Made by a program: the position numbers and the translations under genes
Notes under the pieces: model-generated
What the model saw: only the letters and a program-made list of their open reading frames with translations
Told to the model about the DNA's origin: nothing
Database searches by the model: none
Shown here: one piece after another, positions 13,575 to 21,123 of the stretch
Layout of the letters: every line of letters starts with the position of its first letter
Position numbering within the stretch: the stretch's first letter is position 1
IMG/VR virus record: IMGVR_UViG_3300008517_000075
Span: 1-23,005 of that record
DNA length: 23,005 nt
Direction: 5' to 3' (one strand)
DNA from: a virus

Positions 13575-14549
13575 ATGGCAACCGATTCGCTTGAACTAAT
13601 TAACGCGGGTTTTCTTAAACTTGGCGGGGCGGGCGACCAATTTGGCAATGTGCCTTTTTTGCCGAATCTTAATGGCGATGACAACCTGACGTTACGCTCT
13701 ATTGATACGTATGCAAGAGTGAGAAAAAAAACCATTACTGACTTGGCTGTGAGAAAAAGTCCTTTCAAAGAAACCTTAAAATTTGCAGACCTCGGCGATG
13801 ACCTTGTTCAAGATGACCTTGACATAGCGAGCATTGCCGTTGGCGCAGACCCGTTTCCTGTAACAGTTACAACCTCGGAAGCCCACGGATTAACAACCGA
13901 AGATACAAGATACATCACGGGAGTAAGGGGTTCAGGCGGGATAAGTGCGCTTAATAATACCCTCAAAACTATTACAGTAATTGATACAACCAGTTTTACT
14001 CTGGATGATACTATCGGCTCTGCGGACTGGTCGCATACTGGAAATACGGGCAAGGTATCCAAAGTTCCCGAAATTGGGGGTTGGACTTACGCCTTTGATT
14101 TGCCGAGCGATTGTATAGCTGTAGTTCGGCAGATTGATGAGGCATTTGTTTCATCCACCAAGAACAGGCAGGAATACAGATTTAATACAATACTTAATCG
14201 CGCAGGTGATGGCAAAATCCTTGTTACGAACAGCTTGTCTAATAGCGCGGCGGATAGTGCATTTATTGAGTATTGTATCGACCAAGACGATACTACGATA
14301 TTCAGCCTTCCTCTTGAGGAATGTATTATTTGTATGTTTGCGGCGGAGATATGTCCGGTTGCTGGCAAAGACCTTGAAGTAAGGGTTGCTTTAATGCAAG
14401 AATATCTTCAGATTACTCTACCTAACGCATTGGCTTACAACGGCTCGCAGAGTAATAATATAGCAAAGCAAATTCAGAGTTATCTTAGCAGCAGAGGGGC
14501 TACCCGCAGTAACGAAACCCGTGCACAAAGATATAGAAGCTCTACATAA
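13575..14549 (+). CDS. Gatekeeper / tail tubular protein A with inserted beta domain
   Basis: A 324-aa protein. The N-terminal helices (LELINAGFLKLGG ... SIDTYARVRKKTITDLAVRKSPFKETLKFADL) and the later GWTYAFDLPSDCIAVVRQID, FIEYCID ... FSLPLEECIICMFAAEICPVAGKDLEVRVALMQEYLQ match T7 gp11-type gatekeepers (Y-x-Y-x-L-P-x-D-C-L-x-V, L-A-x-x-L-A). Between them about residues 84-163 are an insertion (VTVTTSEAHGLTTEDTRYITGV, TITVIDTTSFTLDD) of the HGLTTGD...TVxVIDxTTFTL type, the motif databases often label ubiquitin-activating E1 FCCH-like. The insert probably projects from the tail ring. The protein attaches to the portal and joins it to the nozzle. AGGAG ten bases upstream gives the start; the stop overlaps the nozzle ATG. 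Confidence 0.82.
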   Translation: MATDSLELINAGFLKLGGAGDQFGNVPFLPNLNGDDNLTLRSIDTYARVRKKTITDLAVRKSPFKETLKFADLGDDLVQDDLDIASIAVGADPFPVTVTTSEAHGLTTEDTRYITGVRGSGGISALNNTLKTITVIDTTSFTLDDTIGSADWSHTGNTGKVSKVPEIGGWTYAFDLPSDCIAVVRQIDEAFVSSTKNRQEYRFNTILNRAGDGKILVTNSLSNSAADSAFIEYCIDQDDTTIFSLPLEECIICMFAAEICPVAGKDLEVRVALMQEYLQITLPNALAYNGSQSNNIAKQIQSYLSSRGATRSNETRAQRYRSST

Positions 14550-17500
14550 TGAAAAAGATTTTGTTTGTTTCAGTTTTGCTCTTTTTTACAGAAGGGTTGT
14601 TGGCAGAGCAGCATTTTACGCCCACTATCGAGTCGCTTAATACCGGCTATGTAAGTCCCCTTATGGAATCGAGGACGGATTTTGGTAAATACAAATCATC
14701 CTGTAGAACACTCGAAAATATGTTCGTAACACCTCAAGGGCCGGCAACGAGAAGGCCAGGCACAAAATATATAGCGACAGTAAAAGACAGTAACTATCCA
14801 GCAAGGCTCATTCCTTTTGAGTATTCAACCCTGGACGCTTATATTCTTGAGGCAGGTAATGAGTATATACGATTTTATCGTGATGGAGGGCAAATACTTA
14901 CCTCAATCGGAACCGAAACTCTTGGCGCACTTGACTCAAACGATATTGCCTATTGGAAGCTAAACGAGGATGCGGACAGCAATGCCGTAGATGAAGAAAA
15001 TGAAACTTACGATGGTGTTGCTACGACAACCACGGATGTGCTTCATTATCTCGGCAAAGTTGGCACTGGCAGCTTTGACCTTGACGGTCAGTATGCCGTT
15101 GAAATCGACGACAACGATGTCTTTACCTTTTCCGAAACGGGCAATCCTTTTAGTATAGTTGCTTGGGCCCATGTGACTGATTCAGCTGAGGTGCAAACAA
15201 TCATATCGAAGTGGGAAGAGGGAACAGGAAGAGAATGGCGGTTACAGCTTCTCTCGGACGAGACTTTACGATTGGAATTATACGACGACAGCTTGGGTTT
15301 AGATGTTAATTGTATTTCGCAATGGAAGCTAAACGAGGATGCAAACAGCAATGCCGTAGATGATGCGCAAGAAGAGCAAGATGGTGTAGCTACAGCGAAT
15401 ACAGAGGATTTGCACGTCGCAGGTAAACTTGATGGTGCTTTTGACTTTGATGAGCAATATGCGGTAGTAATAGATGATAATGATGTTTACAGTTTTGGTG
15501 ATGGTACTGACGATAGTCCCTTTAGTATAGCCGCGTGGATATACAACGATGGAAGTAATGGATATCAGATAATAGTATCCAAAAATGGCTCGGCAACAAC
15601 CAGTTACGACGAATGGTACTTTGCCTTAGTCAATCAAAAACTTTACCTGATTCTTTACGACAAAAATGCCAATGCTTATCGGTTTAAGATTACCGACTCT
15701 ACAATATCAACAGGATGGCATCTTGTAGTTGCAACTTATGATGGTTCTGGGGGCACAAGTGCGGCGGACAAAATAACTCTCTATGTTGATGATGTGGATA
15801 CGGCGTCCACTACGGGTAGTGTGGGCACTTATGTGGCGATGGAGAACCTTGATGGCTTGGTTCGTATTGGCGCAGGATTTTATTCATCAGGAGTTTTGGC
15901 GTATTATTTCCGTGACAAAATTGATAATGTAATGATATTTGATAAGGAACTTTCTGCTTCAGAGGTATTATCTCTTTATGCTTCTGGTTCAGGAACAGAA
16001 GACTTGGCCGGTGATTCGATTTATACGACAACTGACGATGCCCTTGAAACTGGCTGGCATCTCATAATAGCAACTTATGACAGCACTGGAGGTGTTTCCG
16101 CAGCAAACGGCATTGCTTTGTATGTCGATAATAATACTGCTGCTGATACAACAGTTCATAACTATGCTAATTATGTTGCTATGGAGAATACTGCTACCGA
16201 TTTAAGAATTGGTTCTCAGCTATCATCTGAATCGGCTCAACAGTACATTTGGCAGGACAAGTTAGACAATATAATAATCTTTGATTATGAATTAACAAGC
16301 TCAGATATTGCAATTCTGAGAACGGAAGGCCCTTATAAGATAGAAACTCCTTATAGCCAATCTGAAAGTTCTGATATTCAATATGCTCAATCCGGTAGTA
16401 ATTTATACCTCGTTCATCCGAATCATCCCCCGCAGAAACTTGAACGATACACTCACGATTGGTGGATAATAGATGATGTTGATATCACGACAGGGCCGTT
16501 CCTATCGGAAAACACAACGAGTACAACTATAACACCTTCGGACGTAAACGGGACAATCACCCTGACCGCCAGCAGTCCTATTTTCAGAACAAGTCATATT
16601 GGCTCAATATGGGAAATAAACCAAAAAAGAGATACGTCTGTGTTTACCGGCACGCTTGACGCCGATGAATCATCTTCTGAAACAGATTATTTTTATGGTG
16701 GATATAGTTTCACTACGGACGAGGAGTCTGTTTGGGATGCCACCGTAACCCTTGAAAGAAGCACAAATAATGGCACGACTTGGCAGGCTGCTCTCAGCTC
16801 TTTGCACAAGACCAATTTTGATAACCCCGCTGAGACAGAAGAAACAGGTGCTATATACAGGGCAACAATGGAGGATTTCGTTTCTGGCTCTTGCGATTAT
16901 ACCTTCGTAATATCAGATCCTTGGAATCATGGAATTATCAAAATCACTGGCTATTCTAATCCTACCACGGTAACCGCCGATGTAATAGTAAAGTTGGCGA
17001 ATACCGATGCTGCTTCACGCTGGAGAGAAGGGTATTGGTCGGATTACAGGGGGTGGCCGCAAACAGTAGAGTTTCATCAACAGCGACTTGTATTTGGAGG
17101 GTCGGCTTCTTACCCTCAACATCTATGGTTTGGCAGAGCCAATCCCTCTGACTATGAGAATTTTACAGAAGGCACACTTGATACCTCGTCCTTTACTATG
17201 GCGTTAGAAGGCCAAAATCCTATCCGATGGCTTCTTTCGCAGGATTATTTATTTATAGGAACAATGGCAAGTGTAGGTAAATATGGCGGGCAAGGCGAGG
17301 CTATCACTCCGACAAGTCCGAGCTATCGCGAACAATCAAAAAGCGGGTCTGCTTCCATCAGGTCAGTTCTTGCTGGTGATGCTATCCTTTATGTTGAACG
17401 TGGCGGGCAGCGAGTCCGGGAATTTATTTATAATTTGTCAATGGACAAGTTTATCTCTCCACCCTTGACGATTCTTGCCGAGGATATTGCCAATAGTGGG

Positions 17501-18304
17501 ATAAAAGACATTGCATTTCAAACCAGACCCGACTCTATATTATGGTGTGTTCTTAATGATGGGGATATAGCAGCATTAACCTATCAAAGAGAACAGGAAA
17601 TCTTTGGCTGGTCTCTTCAAACCACCGATGGGGATTTTGAATCTATTGCCAAAATTCCCACTGAATCAGGAGAGGATGAAATATGGGTGGAGGTCGAAAG
17701 AACAATAGATAATAGTAGTGTGAGGTATATTGAACAATTTCAACCAAGAGATTGGAGCAGTGATATTAACGACTGCTGGTTCGTGGATTGCGCCTTAAAC
17801 TACGATGGTAATGATGCTAACAGCTTTACTGGCTTGAATCATTTAATCAATAAGGATGTTTATGTCCTCGGCGATGGTGTAATTGAACCGAATGAGATTG
17901 TTGATGCAAACGGTGAAATTGTAATAGACAGGGCGGCAGGAAGAATCACGGCAGGTCTGCCTTTTACATCCAAGCTTGAAACAATGCCCATATATCTTGA
18001 CCCGATGGATAAACCATACAGTAAGAATATCCTGCAATTGTGGTTTGATTTCTACAAAACCGGATTCTGCAAATATGCAGCGAGCAAAAACGCCAGCAAG
18101 CTAACGAATATAAATTTTGAAAATGATATGAGAACAGACCCTAATGCGACGGCACAGGAACTTTATACTTCTGATAATATGCTAAAAGAAGTAATCGACC
18201 AGTATAGTTCATCGCAAAAACATTCAATTTACCTTGAATCGGATGCCCCTTTGCCGCTTACGGTAAGGTCAATAACCTATAATGTAGTAGGGTACTCGAA
18301 ATGA
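14549..18304 (+). CDS. Tail nozzle (tail tubular protein B-like) with nested LamG domains and signal peptide
   Basis: A 1251-aa protein. Residues 1-19 (MKKILFVSVLLFFTEGLLA) look like a Sec signal peptide. Directly after it comes the conserved nozzle start (HFTPTIESLNTGYVSPLMES, then RTDFGKYKSSCRTLENMF, PQGPATRRPGTKYIA, RLIPFEYSTLDAYILEAGNE). The nozzle resumes at GPYKIETPYSQSE (594) and runs to the end with blocks typical of podovirus nozzles (FHQQRLVFGGSASYPQHLWF, PIRWLLSQDYLFIGT, GDAILYVERGGQRVREFIYNL, DSILWCVLNDGDIAALTYQREQEIFGW). Residues about 130-593 are an insertion: the first half of a LamG (concanavalin-like) domain from 136, a second complete LamG (about 255-482), then the missing second half of the first (about 485-593). 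Start is a TAATG overlap without strong ribosome-binding site; an in-frame TTG pair at 14597/14600 could give a form without the signal. It forms the tail tip through which DNA leaves. Confidence 0.88.
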   Translation: MKKILFVSVLLFFTEGLLAEQHFTPTIESLNTGYVSPLMESRTDFGKYKSSCRTLENMFVTPQGPATRRPGTKYIATVKDSNYPARLIPFEYSTLDAYILEAGNEYIRFYRDGGQILTSIGTETLGALDSNDIAYWKLNEDADSNAVDEENETYDGVATTTTDVLHYLGKVGTGSFDLDGQYAVEIDDNDVFTFSETGNPFSIVAWAHVTDSAEVQTIISKWEEGTGREWRLQLLSDETLRLELYDDSLGLDVNCISQWKLNEDANSNAVDDAQEEQDGVATANTEDLHVAGKLDGAFDFDEQYAVVIDDNDVYSFGDGTDDSPFSIAAWIYNDGSNGYQIIVSKNGSATTSYDEWYFALVNQKLYLILYDKNANAYRFKITDSTISTGWHLVVATYDGSGGTSAADKITLYVDDVDTASTTGSVGTYVAMENLDGLVRIGAGFYSSGVLAYYFRDKIDNVMIFDKELSASEVLSLYASGSGTEDLAGDSIYTTTDDALETGWHLIIATYDSTGGVSAANGIALYVDNNTAADTTVHNYANYVAMENTATDLRIGSQLSSESAQQYIWQDKLDNIIIFDYELTSSDIAILRTEGPYKIETPYSQSESSDIQYAQSGSNLYLVHPNHPPQKLERYTHDWWIIDDVDITTGPFLSENTTSTTITPSDVNGTITLTASSPIFRTSHIGSIWEINQKRDTSVFTGTLDADESSSETDYFYGGYSFTTDEESVWDATVTLERSTNNGTTWQAALSSLHKTNFDNPAETEETGAIYRATMEDFVSGSCDYTFVISDPWNHGIIKITGYSNPTTVTADVIVKLANTDAASRWREGYWSDYRGWPQTVEFHQQRLVFGGSASYPQHLWFGRANPSDYENFTEGTLDTSSFTMALEGQNPIRWLLSQDYLFIGTMASVGKYGGQGEAITPTSPSYREQSKSGSASIRSVLAGDAILYVERGGQRVREFIYNLSMDKFISPPLTILAEDIANSGIKDIAFQTRPDSILWCVLNDGDIAALTYQREQEIFGWSLQTTDGDFESIAKIPTESGEDEIWVEVERTIDNSSVRYIEQFQPRDWSSDINDCWFVDCALNYDGNDANSFTGLNHLINKDVYVLGDGVIEPNEIVDANGEIVIDRAAGRITAGLPFTSKLETMPIYLDPMDKPYSKNILQLWFDFYKTGFCKYAASKNASKLTNINFENDMRTDPNATAQELYTSDNMLKEVIDQYSSSQKHSIYLESDAPLPLTVRSITYNVVGYSK
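14954..14994 (+). repeat. LamG duplication, copy 1
   Basis: 41 bases encoding WKLNEDADSNAVD, 39 of 41 identical to 15323-15363. It marks the start of the outer LamG domain in the nozzle gene. Confidence 0.88.
15323..15363 (+). repeat. LamG duplication, copy 2
   Basis: Second copy, 369 bases (123 codons) downstream and in the same frame, encoding WKLNEDANSNAVD. Two adjacent G-to-A differences from copy 1. Similarity continues more loosely (QYAV-x-IDDNDV-x-x-F in both), so this marks the start of the inner LamG domain. Confidence 0.88.
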
Positions 18305-18717
18305 CAGAGAAAATAGTTATTAAGCCGATGAGCAACGAAGATTTTTTGCGCCTGATGGAAATGAACAAAGAATTTTATCCTGAATACGCTTCTTTAAGTC
18401 CGCAGGATAAATTATTAGTTGCACAACTTAACAGGGATACCGGCATAGCTGAGGCATACTACCTTGACAATAAATTAGTTGGTGTCGCCGGTATCAGAGA
18501 ACGTGGGATAGGCGAAGCGTGGTTTGTAACGACCCCAGATGTTAGAGAAAACCACAGAATGTTTCTTTTAAGGGCAGTCAAAAAGAATCTACCTATATAT
18601 AGAGACAATCTTAATCTCTGGAAGCTCTTCGCAACGAGCAAAATCAGTAAGAATTTTCTTGAGCATTTGGAATTTGACGGCAGCCGGCGTATTTTTCAAT
18701 GGATAAGAAGTAAATGA
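18301..18717 (+). CDS. GNAT-like internal virion protein (T7 gp13 analogue)
   Basis: A 138-aa protein in an ATGA overlap with the nozzle. It resembles the GNAT-fold phage proteins that occupy the T7 gp13 place (internal virion protein A / DUF2833 type): a beta strand KLVGVAGIRERGIGEAWFVTTPDV followed by helix RMFLLRAVKKNLPIYR and NLNLWKLFATSKISKNFLEHLEFDGSRRIFQW. The GIGEAWFVTTPD block matches the usual GxGExWxLTTxD. Such proteins are needed for assembly of the internal core; an acetyltransferase activity has not been shown to my knowledge and the acetyl-CoA loop is not evident here. The gene order nozzle-gp13-gp14-gp15 supports the call. Confidence 0.75.
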   Translation: MTEKIVIKPMSNEDFLRLMEMNKEFYPEYASLSPQDKLLVAQLNRDTGIAEAYYLDNKLVGVAGIRERGIGEAWFVTTPDVRENHRMFLLRAVKKNLPIYRDNLNLWKLFATSKISKNFLEHLEFDGSRRIFQWIRSK

Positions 18718-19544
18718 GCAGATTCGTATTTGATGAATCAATTTTTTGGGATGACCCGAATTACATCGAGCTAAAGCCCGGCTGGTGGATACGGAAAGTC
18801 CCTGGGGAAAAGTTCCTTGGTGGGCTGCCTCTACATCCGCATGACCCAATATTCACTCCTTTAGCTATTGCTGCCGTAGTAACCGCTGGCACTATGCAGG
18901 CTGTATCATCTTATAGACAGGGCAAAGAAGCGGAAAGGCTGTCTAAGACTCGGGCGGCCATAGCGGAGCAGAATGCACAGCGACAAAAAGAACTGGCCGA
19001 ACGTAGGGCGGCAATAGAGCTTGAAAATGCCCGACGAGTCAAAGAAGAAGCCGCTGAAGAAGCTCGACTGGAAGAAGAAAAGGGCCAGAAATTTTTGCAG
19101 CGGCAAAAAGCATTATTCGCCGCTGGAAATATCAGAATTGATGTAGGAGCTCCTCTTGTTATAGAAGCCCAGACCAAAAGAGACCTTGCTATGCAAAAAG
19201 GGTTTATCCTGGAAGAAGGCAGGGATATTGCAGACATTTATCGTATGCGGGCTGAATACGAAAAAGAGTATGGTTCAGCGGCAATGGCAGGTGGATTACT
19301 TGAAGCTGCTTATGAAAAACAAGCTGGCAGAGCCGCAAGAAGGCAATCCAAGTGGGATATGTGGTCATCGATTTTATCGACCGGCGAAACTGCTGGAACT
19401 ATGGGATATAGAGCCGGATGGTTCGGTGGTAAAGGAACTATAACTATGAGTTCTCCCTCAGTAAAGGTAAGAAATCCACGCTCTCTAAAAGCAGATTATT
19501 GGTCTGGTTCTTATACGAGGAATTTCCCGTCAAGTTATTGGTAA
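18714..19544 (+). CDS. Internal virion core protein (T7 gp14-like)
   Basis: A 276-aa protein beginning in an ATGA overlap. Residues 1-45 are a Trp/Pro-rich head; IFTPLAIAAVVTAGTMQAV (about 45-63) is a hydrophobic segment; 65-130 is a strongly charged coiled coil (QRQKELAERRAAIELENARRVKEEAAEEARLEEE). Then comes the core typical of gp14-like ejection proteins: AAGNIRIDVGAPLVIEAQTKRDLAMQKGFILEEGRDIADIYRMRAEYEKEYGSA with small hydrophobic helices. In T7 the equivalent leaves the capsid first and makes a pore in the outer membrane. The C-terminus is Ser/Tyr/Arg-rich. Confidence 0.75.
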   Translation: MSRFVFDESIFWDDPNYIELKPGWWIRKVPGEKFLGGLPLHPHDPIFTPLAIAAVVTAGTMQAVSSYRQGKEAERLSKTRAAIAEQNAQRQKELAERRAAIELENARRVKEEAAEEARLEEEKGQKFLQRQKALFAAGNIRIDVGAPLVIEAQTKRDLAMQKGFILEEGRDIADIYRMRAEYEKEYGSAAMAGGLLEAAYEKQAGRAARRQSKWDMWSSILSTGETAGTMGYRAGWFGGKGTITMSSPSVKVRNPRSLKADYWSGSYTRNFPSSYW

Positions 19545-19548
19545 AATT

Positions 19549-21123
19549 ATGAGCGAGGTAAAGTTATATCAAAGAACAGCGACTGGCGGGTTTCATCCTC
19601 TGCCTAAGCCACAAGGCGTGCCTGCCTTACCGAAGCCACCTTATCAGCTTGCCGACCGTAGCGGCGAGAGAAGATTCGCTGGTACTTTAGCTGGTATCGG
19701 GGAGAATTTATTCGATAAAATTATCCGCGCGCAGGAAGAGAACGAATATCACTCTTTCATAGGTGCGTCACACGAAAGAGAGCAGCAATTCTATAATCTT
19801 ATCAATCAAAAACCCGATATGCCCCTTAATGAAATGCTTACCGAACGGGACAGGATGATTAAAGACATTCGGCTGTACCATTCAAAACTCAAACTTCCCC
19901 GAAGCAGACAGTCCGGGGCCAACTGGATAGCAAGCAATCTCGGCACTTTGAAGGAACGGGCGGAAGGGGAGATAGGTGCAGTTAGCGCAAGATATGCTAA
20001 CCAAACATTTGAAACTTATAGAAAGTATTATATCGCAAACAAGATGCCCGATGAACTTGCGAATTTAATAGAGGGAGCTGTCAGGGCGGGAACGGTCCGT
20101 GAAGATATTGGAACAATACTTTTAGAAACCGGCTACGCGGAAATAAACGAAGAATCTGCAATATTAGATATAGAATCTCAGGCGAGACAACTTGCTATCA
20201 CAGGTGGATGGGACGCGGCTATCAAATATATCATTGACCCTAAGAACCAGCAAGAATGGGCTAATGATTACGGGATAAGTCTTGAAACAGTAAAGAAAAT
20301 CACTACCGATTTGAATACGATGCTTAACGCTGAACAAGAAATTGCTAAGACGGAACTCGAACAGAAACGGGAAGCCGACAGAGACGCAATTTCAAAAGCC
20401 ACTGCCTCTTTAGACCCGAATACTTTGACTTTAATCGATGATAGCTCTCTTGATGAAAAAGAGCAGGCGGAAAAAACCCAGCGGCTGAGAACGGAAGTGG
20501 AAAGACGAGCTTCTGGTGAAGATATAATAACAAATTCGCAAGTTTATAATGCACTTGATAATGAGGTAAAAGCATATCATCTTGCACCAAGCACAAGAGC
20601 CAAAACAGATATATTGAATCGATTGGAAACTGAGCGTTTTGAGAATAAAACTATCGCCCAGTCTGAATATCAAAAACTAAAAGATGCGCTCGAGGCAAAA
20701 TTATCGACAGAAGATGCTTATTGGTTGCAGGAGGCAAGGGGTCTCTTGGATGAATCTATACGAGAAAGAGATAAACTTTCTGGTATGTTAAGAACGGAAG
20801 AGGGTTTAATTGCTGCCTCGGCGATGGCAAAAATGGCTTTAGATAAAGCAATGGATGAAGCAGCAGCCGAAGGAAAACCAATAAGAGGCAGGGACATTCT
20901 TATTCGTGCGATGCAACTTGTTCCTATGTTCAAAGTTCCCAAAGCCGAACAGGAAAAATGGCCTTCACCAGTAACTATTAGTAAAGGCGTAGAGGAGGTC
21001 AAAGTCTCTTGGAGCGAACCAGCAACCATAGAGGAGTTTTACGAAACCGTTAGAAAGATAAGTCGGGAACAAGATGAAGATGCGGCTCGTGCTTATTACG
21101 AAGAATGGGTGGATAAATGGTAG
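19549..21123 (+). CDS. Internal virion core protein (T7 gp15-like)
   Basis: A 524-aa, almost entirely helical and charged protein with no membrane span. An N-terminal Pro-rich stretch (PLPKPQGVPALPKPPYQLADRSGERRFAG) is followed by long helices (NLFDKIIRAQEENEYHSFIGASHEREQQFYNLI; AEQEIAKTELEQKREADRDAISKATASLD) and a C-terminal DAARAYYEEWVDKW. Order and character fit the gp15 class of ejection proteins that assemble as a tube across the periplasm. Sequence in this class is poorly conserved, so the assignment rests largely on position. No strong ribosome-binding site precedes the ATG, which lies five bases after the previous stop. Confidence 0.68.
   Translation: MSEVKLYQRTATGGFHPLPKPQGVPALPKPPYQLADRSGERRFAGTLAGIGENLFDKIIRAQEENEYHSFIGASHEREQQFYNLINQKPDMPLNEMLTERDRMIKDIRLYHSKLKLPRSRQSGANWIASNLGTLKERAEGEIGAVSARYANQTFETYRKYYIANKMPDELANLIEGAVRAGTVREDIGTILLETGYAEINEESAILDIESQARQLAITGGWDAAIKYIIDPKNQQEWANDYGISLETVKKITTDLNTMLNAEQEIAKTELEQKREADRDAISKATASLDPNTLTLIDDSSLDEKEQAEKTQRLRTEVERRASGEDIITNSQVYNALDNEVKAYHLAPSTRAKTDILNRLETERFENKTIAQSEYQKLKDALEAKLSTEDAYWLQEARGLLDESIRERDKLSGMLRTEEGLIAASAMAKMALDKAMDEAAAEGKPIRGRDILIRAMQLVPMFKVPKAEQEKWPSPVTISKGVEEVKVSWSEPATIEEFYETVRKISREQDEDAARAYYEEWVDKW

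Noticed and set aside
14954-15363. Diversity-generating retroelement (variable/template repeat pair), considered because BPP-1-like phages can carry one
   Set aside because: The near-identical repeats start two parallel LamG domains, differ by only two bases in 41, show no scatter of adenine-specific changes, and no reverse transcriptase is in the window.
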